A model generated the notes under the pieces. The model had not been told where the DNA came from and ran no database searches. It saw only the letters and a program-made list of their open reading frames with translations. Below are positions 1 through 10,833 of a stretch of 64,000 bases of DNA, piece after piece. Origin of the DNA: Rhabdornis inornatus. Lineage: Eukaryota > Chordata > Aves > Passeriformes > Rhabdornithidae. Both the position numbers and the translations under genes were made by a program. How positions within the stretch are numbered: position 1 is the stretch's first letter; each line of letters begins with the position of its first letter. The stretch lies in assembly GCA_013397075.1 (NCBI GenBank), contig VWZS01007625.1, forward strand, positions 458 through 64,457, given 5' to 3'.

Positions 1-454
1 TGCAGCACCGGGATCGACACTGCCCCACAGTTCGTGAAGCAAAGCCTCTCTTTTCCATCCCTTGCAGTCTGGGACTCAGCCACCATTACCGCGTGCTCCC
101 TGAGCCCGTGCCACAGTGCCCCCTGCAGCCGCGGGGGAATCATCGCACCTGCCCTGCCCACAGGGAGCCGCCATTGCCCCCTGCCAGCTGTGATGGGAAC
201 TGCACCAAAGGGGAAAGAGCCCACGGCCAGGAGCAGCGTTACTGGGTTCCTGGTTCTGTTTGTTATTATTCCACAGTTGTTGTTTTGTTTGCCTTGTTAT
301 ACATACAAGTAAAGAACTGTTATTCCTATCCTTTTTTGCCTGAGAGACCCTTAATTTAAAAATTATAATAATTCAGAGAGAAGAGGTTTACATTTTCCAT
401 TCCAAAGGAGGCTCCTACCTTCCTTAGCAGATACCTGTCTTTCAAGCCAAAACA
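1..454 (-). mobile_element. Endogenous retrovirus LTR, partial, passerine type
   Basis: Read on the minus strand, the element begins at 454 with TGTTTTGGCTTGAAAGACAG and runs leftward off the window. The opening TG is the normal start of a retroviral LTR. The following segment (454 down to about 300) resembles, from memory, an LTR family common in songbird genomes; I cannot confirm the family name without a repeat library. The portion nearest the window edge (1-250) is richer in G+C and CpG than the DNA after 455, which also fits a transposed unit. No AATAAA is visible on its sense strand, so the R/U5 end probably lies outside the window. It could be a solo LTR or one end of a longer provirus. 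No retroviral protein-coding sequence is present here. Confidence 0.65.
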
Positions 455-3400
455 AACGTCCAGTACTTTTTTGAAACAGCTGTTTTGCCAGGCTACCTTT
501 GTCTGATGTCCTTGGCTACACCTGATCTCTCCCCATTTTTCTGCCAGGATGCAGATGACCAGAGGGAGCATTTCTTAGGATTCATTCTCAGTAGGCACAG
601 CCCCCTGCAATCAGTCTCTGTGTTCTCACAGCAGTTCTCCTTGGGCTGAACCTGCCAGTGCTGACACTGGGGGTCTTAGCAGACATCTGTTTAAATTAAG
701 ATACCCAAATTCCTGCTGATTAACGACCTTTTTCTATGAATAAACACAGAGAATCATGAGTTAATTAAGGTACACATTCAGCTAATCTCACTGGTGTCAG
801 GTGCACTATTCCACATCAGATGCAAGGAAAGAAATCCTCTGGCACTTCAGGACATAGCACACACAGCCCAGCAGCCTGGGGTTTATCTGGGCAGACACCG
901 AGGGCAGCACAGGGCAGCAGCTCTGCACACACTCCTGCAAACCCCAAAATTAAACAGTGCACAAACTAAATCCTATCACATTATCCCAAAACTTCTCTTC
1001 AAATGAACTCCACTCAAGTCTAAAAGCTTTGCAACTTCACTGTGTTAGCGTTGAGAATTAACACAATAGGGACAAAAAAAAAAGCCATTTACTTCTCTGA
1101 ACACTCATCACCTGAACTATTAAGGAAAGTCACTTTCCATCTTTTCTAGGTGTTCAGCCTACCCCAGGAGCTGCTGCCACCATCCGAGTGGTGCAGCTGA
1201 CAGGGAGGAATCCCAGGCAAGCACATCTCTTGCGCACACATGGCTGAGTGAGGTCTGCAGAGAGAGCCTGGGGCTCTCCTGCAGCTCCAGGGCACCGTCC
1301 ACTGTTGCTCAGGCTTCCTTCCACAGCAGCTTCAGTGCTACTGCCAAAAGAAATGGTATAAATTCCACTCCAAATACCATTCCTGACTACGCTCATTCTC
1401 CCCTCTTCTGTACTGAAGAACATCATAAACTGTTTGGTCAAGAACATCCACTCTGAGAAATAAAACCAGACTGACTATTAATAGTATTAAATATACTGTG
1501 TCCCTCCAGAAAGAGTAATTTGAAAATCTTCTTAGAGACTGTCATGAGACATATAAGAAAATAACAGAAATACATGGACTGAGTTTCCAGGGCCCCATGT
1601 CACTCACATGTAAGCAAAATAATATCCATTTTTAAAACCAGTCTACTTCTGATGTACAAGCCTTAACTCAGGGCTGGAAGTTGTTTACAGCTAGCAGTGC
1701 TATGAATGTCAGAGCCAAGAAGTCCATTTACCAAATAAAAGCTGAATTTTAAACCCTAGAATGAACAGGAGACCTTAAAACATTTATAAGCAAGTTTCAG
1801 AGAAGCACATTGTCCATTGCCCTGGGTTCATTAGGTTAGATTACAGGAGTGCAGGTCATCATTTCTACAAGGCTGATGCTGTAAAACAAAAGGTATGATT
1901 GCCATGCTTAGTGTCAAAAAGACCAACAGAACAATAACTCAATATTAATAGACAGAAAATGTGATAAACTGGGAAAAGGAACAAACCAGAAGGTTCACTC
2001 TGGAATGCCATGAATTTCACATTCCCACAGCCACAAAGGCTTTCAGAGCAGAACTCAGCAGGGTTTTACTACAGTCTTGCAGGCTCTTTAATACAGAGGT
2101 TGCTATTGCAGTGCTTTGCATGGTGGTTCTTGGCTACTTTTGCCTCACCCTTCTGATCAATAAATAATGGTCTAAAGAAGCCATGTCTTCAGGAAGTGCA
2201 CATGTATTTCTCTCAACATATTGCACAAGTCACAGTAGTCGATGAAAAAACAGACTAATGATGTAATTTGCTAAATGGAAAACTGAAGCCTCTTCCAGCA
2301 TTGCTGTCTGTTCCACTGCTCATAGCAGCTTTTGAACCATCCTTCTGGAAATTAAATATAAAGATGCTTAAAAGCATTAGTGTGGTTGTGTTTCTCTAGT
2401 TAGTTGGCAGCAGCAGAAATAATTGTTCTCATAATTATACACAGTCTTCTTTTAATGCCAATACGAGATACAAAACCTTGCAAAACATCTGCTAGAATTA
2501 AAGCCAGTTCAAGTCAGTCTGTTGCTGTCACTGATCTTGCCTCTTCCAAATGACCAGCTAAAGGTCTACCTTTCCAACACATCTGTGCAGCAAATAAATC
2601 TTCCTTCTGTCCAGCTTTAATTGTGGCTTCATGTCATACACCTGAAAGACTCCAAGGACATTTAATGCCTCCTCCAACTGTGTCCTTCATTCTTTAGTCT
2701 TCCCACTCTGTAAGGCAGAGTCCATCTCTTCCACTAGTATTTTTTCTTTGCACATTTCTCCAGCTCCAAAGAGCCCTCTTCTGCCTCCCTCCTGCTGGCT
2801 TCCCACTGCTTCCTCACCTCCAGCCCTTACAATTACATATCTATCAGCCTCCTCTCTCCCAGAAACACAGAAACTTTCCTCCTGACACAGCCTGAATCTC
2901 TCCTTATTCCCAATCACCCTAAATCCTCCTCCTTAAGAAAAACTGGTGTCCTCGAATGAGGTCCTGCCCTTATCTTGTATAGATATTTGTGCTTGATTTT
3001 AGCAACTGAAGGACCTGGCAGTCACTTGAGCAAGAAGTGACAGGGATACAAGAGCATACCTGCTTCAAGGTCATTTCCTATCAGCTCTGTCATCCCCATA
3101 TCTCTTACAGAGCCTGGGAGTGGACAAGTCCCAGCACAATTTCCAAGAGTAACCCAGAGAAAGGCTACAGATGCATTAATGATCTGTGCTCGGTGTGCAC
3201 ACACTGCAGAGGAGCACTGCAGCCAAAACAGGTGGACAAAGCAGGGAAGGAATCATCATGGCAACACACAAAGGTCCAGTTCCAACACGGAAATGAGCAG
3301 AGGAAGAAACACTAGCCCAGGCTGATGTTGCCCCTGGATGTTCTTGACAGTTCTCACAGTCTCTTCTGATAAACAGAAGATTGATTGCATTCTTCTTGGA

Positions 3401-6400
3401 GTAAGCAAGCATTGAAGGACAGGTGATGAGGCCAGTGAAGTCAGGAGGTCTTATCATCACTGTCCAATCCCTGCTCATTGTTAGATGTCTTTAAATAGAC
3501 ATGTCATGTAAATAAAGTTGTTCTTTCCTGTTCATCCAACGAGGAGTCAGGTGCATGCTTGCTCTCTCTCCTTTTGTGTGTGTGTCACAGCGCCACAGGT
3601 TACATTTCCAGTTCAAAGAGAAAAGCACTTCCCCACCTCCTGCACCCCAGGCAGCTCCCAATTTTCCTGTACAGCCATATGGTACAGCTTGCTCTCATCT
3701 TTAACTTCTTTCTTTGGACCAAGCCACAGACTCAACTTCACAGCCAACACCCCCAAGGCATTCTGAGCTCCTAGCAAACTGACTGAATGGCATATTTGAC
3801 AATTCCCACTGTTCTGGATGCACATGGAAACGTGTTCTCTCCAGCACAGCTCTCGGGGCTCCCCACTACAAGCCTCAGTGACCACAGCAGAATAAGGCAT
3901 CCACCAAGTGCTGTTCATATTCACCAGATGAATATTTAATGACTGAAACTCAAATGAGCCAAACTCAGGGAACAACTATTTTATAAACAGGAAATTATCA
4001 TAATCCTCAATTACAAAATTAGGATAACCCTCAATTAATTCATATTCTGTGCTAAGCATACAATGCCTTTACATGTCAAATGCCTTTTCAGCAGTATTGA
4101 GAATGAGATCCCTGATTGGATGAAGCAGAATTATAAAGAAAAAAAAATCCCAAACCTTAATCCTTAAAGAGCATTACTGCTTCCTAAATCGTAGTCTGGG
4201 CTAAGAAATCCTTTTATCATTTCAAATATAATTTCTGCAAATACCTTATGAAAAGGTATTTGAAAATAAGAATATGCTTTTTACAGTTGTGAAAACAATT
4301 CAACACATTTGCTTACTCACTTAATCTTGTTAACTTCTAGCAAAAGAGAAGGAAAATTTGTCCATCTATAAAGAAAATACTTCATGAAAGGCCTTTTGAT
4401 TTTTTTCATATCCCCAAAGTGTTTCAAAGAGCTGCACCTACTTACTTATAAGAAAGAACATATACAAAACCAGGCAATTCAGACGAAGTTCTTTTGCTAG
4501 GAATTAACAGCAATCAGCAGCTATCGGCCATAATGTACAAATTCCTTATCCAGCAACACTGGAAAGATAGCTACAGTCTCAAAAATGACTTAACATCACA
4601 TAATTTTATCCCACAGAACCCTTCACAGCTTTCTCCTTTCAGTGATGGCACGGTTTATTTGTATTTTTTCAGATCCTCTTGATCAAGAATCAATTTAATT
4701 TGAGAGAAAAAAAAAAAAGGTTTTGTTCTGCCCCAGGTACCATCATACTACACATTAATCATGTTCCTATTGCACAAGTAAATTAAATTTTTGTTTACTC
4801 TGTTGGATTTTCACAAATGCAATTAAAGGTGGGATTTTTTGAGCACAAAAAGTTATGATGGATTTCATAATGACATCTTAAGGAAAAATACATACTTTTG
4901 CCTTTTTATTTCCACATGAAGAAATTTTATTTTGGAATCCATGCAGGCTCAAGAAATCAATTTTAAAATAGGTCTTTAAAGAGGCACCATTCTTTAATCC
5001 ACAATGGTTTTATACTAATGGTGGTGTCTGAAAGCCATTTATTCTGATTGGAGAAGATGCTCTCAAGTTCCATTTCCTCTCCCCCTCTCTGAGAGGGGAA
5101 AAGAGAGAGAGACAGGAGTTTTTCTAATGAAGGGATATTTGGATGCCTTCTTTAACTGAGAAAATAATGATGTTTTTCCCAGGCAGCTAGGACAGACAGG
5201 CCCAATACCCCTCAGTAAAGAAAAAAAAAAAAGATGTATTTTGGAGTATGTCTCTTAGACATAGTGGGGCATCTGAGAACTCAAACTGAATTTAAGGACA
5301 GAGGAGTTTATGCAGAATCCTCATTACCCCTGTGAGCTCCTTTAACTGCCTGGACAAATGTAATGCCTGGGAGGGAGGCTGCAAAATCCAACACTTCTCA
5401 TGACAACTGTCCCCATGGAATTGGAGTAGTTTTGGGCAGATTCTAAGGCCCATTCAGAGAAAGTCACATCAACTCCTTCGAGTGAGCAGGAAGGCATTTA
5501 AACACTGGAAGAGCAAATTATATCTTTTCTTTCTCCAAAATTAATGTGAAAATTTCAAAAGGCTTCCAAAATGGATATCCGCTCCAAGCCTCAGAGTACA
5601 ACACTGGGACAGAGCTGGAAAAGAGGAAAGAGCAGGCACAGAAGAAAACCAAAAAGAGTAGAAAAACGCAAATGAGTGCTCAACTTTTTATCCTAAGCGT
5701 GCAGGTAAGACTCAAGCAGCTAAAACAAAAGCAGGATGTGATGTAAGTTTTATAGCCCATGGCACAGAGAAATAGGAATGGAAATAATGTAAGGAAGCCT
5801 CTAAGAACTTAATACAGAACCATCAGACTGTTAAATAAAAATGGAAATATAAAAATGTAAGTGCCAAGTGCGACAGATGAAACAACAGGAATCTTAAAAT
5901 CATTTAAAAAAGACTGAAGTTGCCTAGAGAGCACAGCAATCTCACTCTAGCTGACAAAGTTAATAGATTAATTAGCCTTTAACAGGCTTGTGCAGGATGT
6001 TTCTCTCACTGTTTAAGGGCACTCATGATGGCTGGGAGCAGACCAGGTCAGGGAGTATTTAGGACAAGGCAACCGATTACAGAAAGGCTGGCTTGGAAGT
6101 CACTACACCCATTTTTAAAATCTGTTCTTTTAAAGATGAATAATGATTGAAGTTAAGTCTGGAAATTCAATAACAGATCAAAAAGTCAGGAGGCCACAGA
6201 GGCAAACAAAGGACTAAGTATGTCATAGAAAAAACACTGCTCTATGTTCAGAACTATCAGTGATAATAAAAACGGGTTCTTAATACACAGCAGCATATAA
6301 GAAACGCTCCTCACACAGTAACAACTACGGAACCCTTGGTTAATAACATTTTAAATAAAACACAAGGATAATATGCATACCAAAGGAGATAATGCATTTA

Positions 6401-8937
6401 CAGTCAAGAGATAAAAGTGTAAATACAAGGCTTCAATGCAATTAGGAACACAGCATTCTATTATTCTTTGAAAAAAGCATTAAATTATGTGGGTTAGGGC
6501 TTGTTTCTAGCATTCTTTTTTCCTTCTAGTGTAACAAAAAAGAAGAAACCCACATTGGATACTTGCTCCTCCTCCACCACCTCCACACAAAACTTCAAAT
6601 TGAAAAATGCACATCTTTGTTTTATGATAAAAACAAGAGTAAGGAAAATCCTCTTGCACATGCTCATAGACAAAACAGATTATATTATTTAAAAGTCTCT
6701 TCTAGATCAGACAAATGAGTGAGAATTCAAATTTGGAGTGGAAGATTCTCAGATTTGACTGAAACAGTGCAAAGGACATGCAGAGATTGAGGGGACATCC
6801 CCACCCGAGGGGCTCCTCTGATCTCATCATCCCCTGAGCAGCCTGCTCACAGGGCCAGTGCTGGGAGCAAACACTGCCACATTTCACTCTTTTCTCACTC
6901 TGGCTACCAAAACATCTCCACTTGACAGACCATTTGTTCTTGAAGGTGTATTTTGGAATTCTTGGAATAACACTTCTGGGTAAAAAAAACCACCCTATCC
7001 AAACCCTAGGATAAGAACCCTAACTGCTTTCAATTTAATAAAGCTAACATTAAAAATTAAGTGCTTTGTTTACACACAGATGGCAAGAGAGATCATATAC
7101 CCAGTAGAATTTTCTGATTTTAAAAAGAAAAGGCAAGAGAGAAGAATTAAAAGAATCTATCTTGAGAAGACAATGTATGGGCAAGCCAGTTAAAGTCACC
7201 CAAAGGAAAGCTTGTACAATTTCAAAAGAAGACAGAAGTTAAAATCTTGTAATTCTTTGCAGGTGGATCACTTAAAATACATAAAGCACAAACATTATGA
7301 GGAAGGACAAAAGGGAAAAATGGAAATGATATTTCCTGGGAGATGAAATAATGCTCCAGAACACAGAATTAGCATAAAGCTCTCCTGCAGCCCAGGAAAC
7401 AATTCTGCCCAGCGCTCGGAGCACTGTGATTCATTCCCATTCAACATCCCAGGCATTTCCAAGGAGTACAGGACTCTTTCAGCAGAGCCAAACATTACCC
7501 CAACTTTATTTCCACTGGAGTAAACAACCAGTGATCTGAGCAGCAGGACAGCAATGACCAGACTCTGAAAATCCTACACCTGGCTAGGGAGAAAGCAAAG
7601 GCACACAACCTTTCTCAATGTTCTTATTGAATTCTCTCCACTCTTTAAAACCCACCCAGCTCCACCTGTGCCCTCCAGAAGCTGCAGCTCCTGACCCATC
7701 AGAAAAGATGTGCAATGCCTGCAGCAGAGGCACAGGAGACAGCCTTGTCCTGGCTATGTCTGGAAAAAACACTTCAACCACAGACCCACTGAGGTGTTCC
7801 TGAAGCTTTATTCAAGGGAGTTTGAAAACCACTTGAGACATGGCTGCTTCTCCATTCTAATGACTATCCTTACTAAAACACAATAAAAAGACTGTCAAAT
7901 GTTCAGTCAATAATGAAGAGAACAACTGACATTTCAGTTGGAATAACTGATACATAAAATGATGTTGGTTTACTTTTTGAAGGAGAAAGAGCACAAAACA
8001 GTAAAAGAGTGCTGAGGGATTATCCATCAAGCTTAAAGGGAGGCTTTGGCATGTTGTAAGCAACAGATGTATAGAAAATGTTTCATAGAGTAAAAGAAAG
8101 TATTTGCACAGAACAAGTAATACTGACCTGAACATAAGCATCTCAAATGGATAAAATCACTTCCACATATGGAAAAAATGCATTAATTCCTCTTCAGTGG
8201 GAGAAGGGTGTACATACTGCCTATGGACAACTCTGGGTTGAAAATATTCTGCTGTAGTTACAGCTAAAACAGCTATAATGTTTCCTCTCAACAGCCACAA
8301 CACAACTGCAAGCTCTGGTCCTTGGGTCACTAAGATCTCCTCCAGCCTCTGTAGTTTGCACAAACAAATAACTCACTTGTTTGGGGATGAAGACAGGAAG
8401 TGTTTAATCCAGCTATGACCCAGACAGCAGGTACAATTCTCAGGAGTTGGAAAAAACCAAGAAGTATACATTGAATTACACTTCCCTATGGTTAAAAGTT
8501 CTAATAGAGGCAAATTCAGTTGCACACATCTGTGTGTGAGATTCCATTGCAGAAACAAATTTAAAGCAATGAGAAAAAAACTGAGCACTATTTCAGAACA
8601 AAACAGCAACCTGAGTGGGCATTCAAGTTCAATGAAACTTGGCATGCTCAGGAAAGTGCTTATTTGCCAAAAAGTCAAATTCTAGTCCACCTTTCTGCCA
8701 GTACTTAATTACACTTTTTTCACAACTTGGCATTTCAATTTCATATGCTATGTATTGCAAATTATAGGAAAAAATAGGTAAAAGAAAATAATGAATGCCT
8801 GTTAGAGGAGTGGCTGTGAAAAGGTTAGCAGATGCACAGTGTAAGCCAGGAAAAGATACCAGAAATACCTGACATGACCTTGAAGACACTGGCAGCTGCC
8901 TATGAGAGAATGAAACAACTTCATAAATAAAAGCATG
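455..8937. other. Non-coding A+T-rich DNA, no gene recognised
   Basis: This stretch has no open frame longer than about 120 codons and nothing recognisable as protein. Short A tracts occur (for example near 1072, 4138, 4707 and 5220), and a pyrimidine-rich segment lies at about 2680-2935. Short G+C-richer patches occur near 850-930, 1190-1320 and 6780-6870 without CpG clustering. It looks like intron or intergenic DNA. Conserved regulatory elements could be hidden here but cannot be seen without comparison to other birds. Confidence 0.6.
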
Positions 8938-8969
8938 ATAAAATAAAATAAAATAAAATAATAAAATAG
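8938..8969. repeat. (AAAAT)n microsatellite
   Basis: Four to five tandem AAAAT units followed by one imperfect unit. It lies about 250 bases before a CR1 fragment. Such A-rich pentamer repeats are common and probably neutral; length polymorphism is likely. Confidence 0.85.
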
Positions 8970-9222
8970 ATTAGTGGGAAGAAATTCAAGTAACTGAGCA
9001 CCATACCTACCCATTTGTATCTTCCCCATGAGCTGAAAGGAAAAAATCCCACAAGACCTCTCTATTCATGCTTTACTATTCAGTTTGGGTGCCTCAGGTC
9101 AGTGGCAATGCCACAGATGTTGAGGGAGACACAGGGAACAGAGAAACAGCAGCAGCCTGGAAAATGCAGGAGTGACCTCTCCAAGGGACTCATGATTTCC
9201 TTCTGTGAGTGAGAAGACAGAA

Positions 9223-9400
9223 ATTGGTTAGGTTGGAAAAAGGGTCATTGAGTCCAGCTGTTGCCCCAGCTCTGCCAACCCACCCCTGCCCCATGTCCCC
9301 AAGTGTGAGGCCCTTTCAGTGAGGAAATTGTCCCTAACAGCCAGTCTAAACCTTTCCTGGATCAATCTGAAGCCATTTCCTCTTGTCCTAATAAGACAGA
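9223..9400 (-). mobile_element. CR1 LINE, 3'-end fragment
   Basis: The plus strand shows the reverse complement of a CR1 3' end. The order is: a GGTTAGGTTGGAAAAAG-like start, then ATTGAGTCCAGCTGTTGCCC, then CCTTTCAGTGAGGAAATTGT, then a segment ending CATTTCCTCTTGTCCTA near 9390. These blocks match the known CR1 3' region in order and spacing. The element is 5'-truncated, as most CR1 copies are, and is diverged by substitutions and small gaps. Similarity fades after about 9400, although weak CR1-like sequence may continue to about 9545. It carries no intact reverse transcriptase. Confidence 0.85.
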
Positions 9401-10295
9401 CAATTTGTGCAAAACACAAGCCACCAACTACTCTCAATTCAGAAAAAGGGCTTTCAATGACCTTGCTTTTCTTATCCAGATTTTTTTTTGTCCAAGCTGC
9501 ATCAAATATGTGCAGCCCCCTCTTTTGTCATCCAGAGAATAAATTTTAGTTAAGAACTGTAAATGAGACATTAATCTTCCAAAATATTCATGAAATAATC
9601 AATAGCTGTATGTGCTTTATGAACTGTCTACATAATACTTTGCATGACTTTTTATTTTTCTGATTTAAGAAGAGATTTTTTAAAAATAATTGCTCTATGG
9701 TACTTTGGAAGGTATTCTGCAATATAAATCTCCCATATGCTGTATGTTAGTTATTCAGACAGACCTTATGAAAACATGCCCTTGAGTAATAACTCCAATT
9801 AGTGTGTAACCAGCACAGCCAGGGGCGATCTCAGTGTTTGTCTGCAGCTGCTGTCCCTGTGAGGATTGCAGCTCAGCTGGAAATTCCCAACCTCACTTCA
9901 GAACAGGCATCTGCAGCTTGGTGGAACAGCTCCACAGCAGGCACCCAGTGCTGCCTGAGCTGCCCTGCAGCATCCCAGGAGCTGCAAGCAGGGAACAGAA
10001 CCAGGAAAAACGCCAGCAGCACAGGAGAGGCTCTCAATGCATCACATCAAGTTTCCTGGCCCTGGAAACACCCAAACCAGCTTCAGCTTCTAAACACACC
10101 TCAGGCACTGAGATGTCACCTCAGCTGCAGAGATGGATGGAGGGTTCAGGTCCTTGCTTGGGCACTGATCCTGATGGGTTTGGAGCTGTCCCAGAGCTCA
10201 CAGACACTGCCCACACCCTGCACGAGCTGCAGCAACAACAGGGACAGCACACAGCCCTTGGGGCAGCACAGGGCAGGGGCACTGAGCCAGAGGAT
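9401..10295. other. Non-coding DNA leading into a G+C-richer patch
   Basis: The first 400 bases are A+T-rich. From about 9800 the sequence becomes richer in CAG/CTG words and stays open in two overlapping plus frames as far as the tandem repeat at 10296-10362. The translated frames are low in complexity and match no protein I recognise. I treat the openness as a composition effect rather than a gene. Confidence 0.5.
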
Positions 10296-10362
10296 GCTGC
10301 AGGAACAGCATCTCCCAAACCCACAGCAGCTGCTGCAGGAACAGCATCTCCCAAACCCACAG
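10296..10362. repeat. Tandem repeat, 36-bp unit, two left-hand copies
   Basis: Two 31-base blocks, each starting GCTGCAGGAACAGCATCTCC and ending CCCACAG (10296-10326 and 10332-10362), are identical and set 36 bases apart. A third copy sits at 10802-10833, on the far side of the LTR that begins at 10363. The array was evidently continuous before the LTR inserted. Confidence 0.9.
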
Positions 10363-10612
10363 TGATGCCTTAAGTTTTAATTTTTTCAGTTCTGCTTGGA
10401 TGTGTTTTTCTGTTGTGCTTGGATGGTGAAGACAAAACAGTCCAATTCCAGCTAAGGACTCAAGGACAGTATCTTCAAACTTCAAGCCCTAAGCATAAAC
10501 AATGTGAAAAGAGGAGAGTGGGCGTGCAAGCAAGCAAGGAAGGGGGATGAAACTTCATGATTTGAGGCTATTAATTGAGCAGTTGACTCCTGCATACAAA
10601 TGGACTAAAACC

Positions 10613-10620
10613 TATAAAAA
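10613..10620 (+). promoter_or_regulatory. TATA-like box of the solo LTR
   Basis: TATAAAAA lies 250 bases into the LTR and 109 bases before its AATAAA, a plausible U3 core promoter position. Whether it still drives transcription is unknown. Confidence 0.5.
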
Positions 10621-10728
10621 TGTGAGATCTTGTGACCAAGCCCTCTTGTGCTTCCATCTTAGAGCCATCCAGGCAGGGCCACGACTGTGGCACTGGCACT
10701 GCCAGGGTGTGGCCTTTGAAGGCCTCTC

Positions 10729-10734
10729 AATAAA
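10729..10734 (+). terminator. Polyadenylation signal of the solo LTR
   Basis: AATAAA lies 58 bases before the LTR end and is followed by T-rich DNA, as expected at the R/U5 boundary. Confidence 0.55.
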
Positions 10735-10792
10735 TATCCATTTTATTCCCCTTATCTCTGTGTAGCCTCTGTTCCAGCTCCTCTAGGCATCA

Positions 10793-10833
10793 ACAGCACC
10801 TGCTGCAGGAAACAGCATCTCCCAAACCCACAG
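10793..10833. repeat. Target-site duplication and third copy of the 36-bp repeat
   Basis: ACAG at 10793-10796 repeats the four bases before the LTR. It is followed by a third copy of the tandem unit (10802-10833), which differs from the left copies by one extra A. The copy ends in the same CCCACAG followed by CAGC. Confidence 0.85.

Larger units (their letters stand above)
10363..10792 (+). mobile_element. Solo LTR of an endogenous retrovirus, complete ends
   Basis: This 430-base element starts TGATGCC and ends GGCATCA, a perfect 7-base terminal inverted repeat with the retroviral TG...CA ends. It is flanked by the same four bases, ACAG, at 10359-10362 and 10793-10796, which I read as the target-site duplication. 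Inside, a TATA-type box at 10613-10620 precedes an AATAAA at 10729-10734, the order expected for U3-R-U5 on the plus strand. From memory the 10540-10792 part resembles a songbird LTR family. There are no internal gag, pol or env sequences, so it is a solo LTR left by recombination between two LTRs. A 4-base duplication is usual for gammaretrovirus-like (ERV1) elements and less so for ERVK or ERVL; class assignment needs a library search. Confidence 0.88.

Noticed and set aside
9802..10373. Two overlapping plus frames of 187 and 179 codons
   Set aside because: Both run into the 36-bp tandem repeat and end at or just inside the LTR start. Two phases open at once, glutamine- and alanine-rich content and no domain point to composition, not coding.
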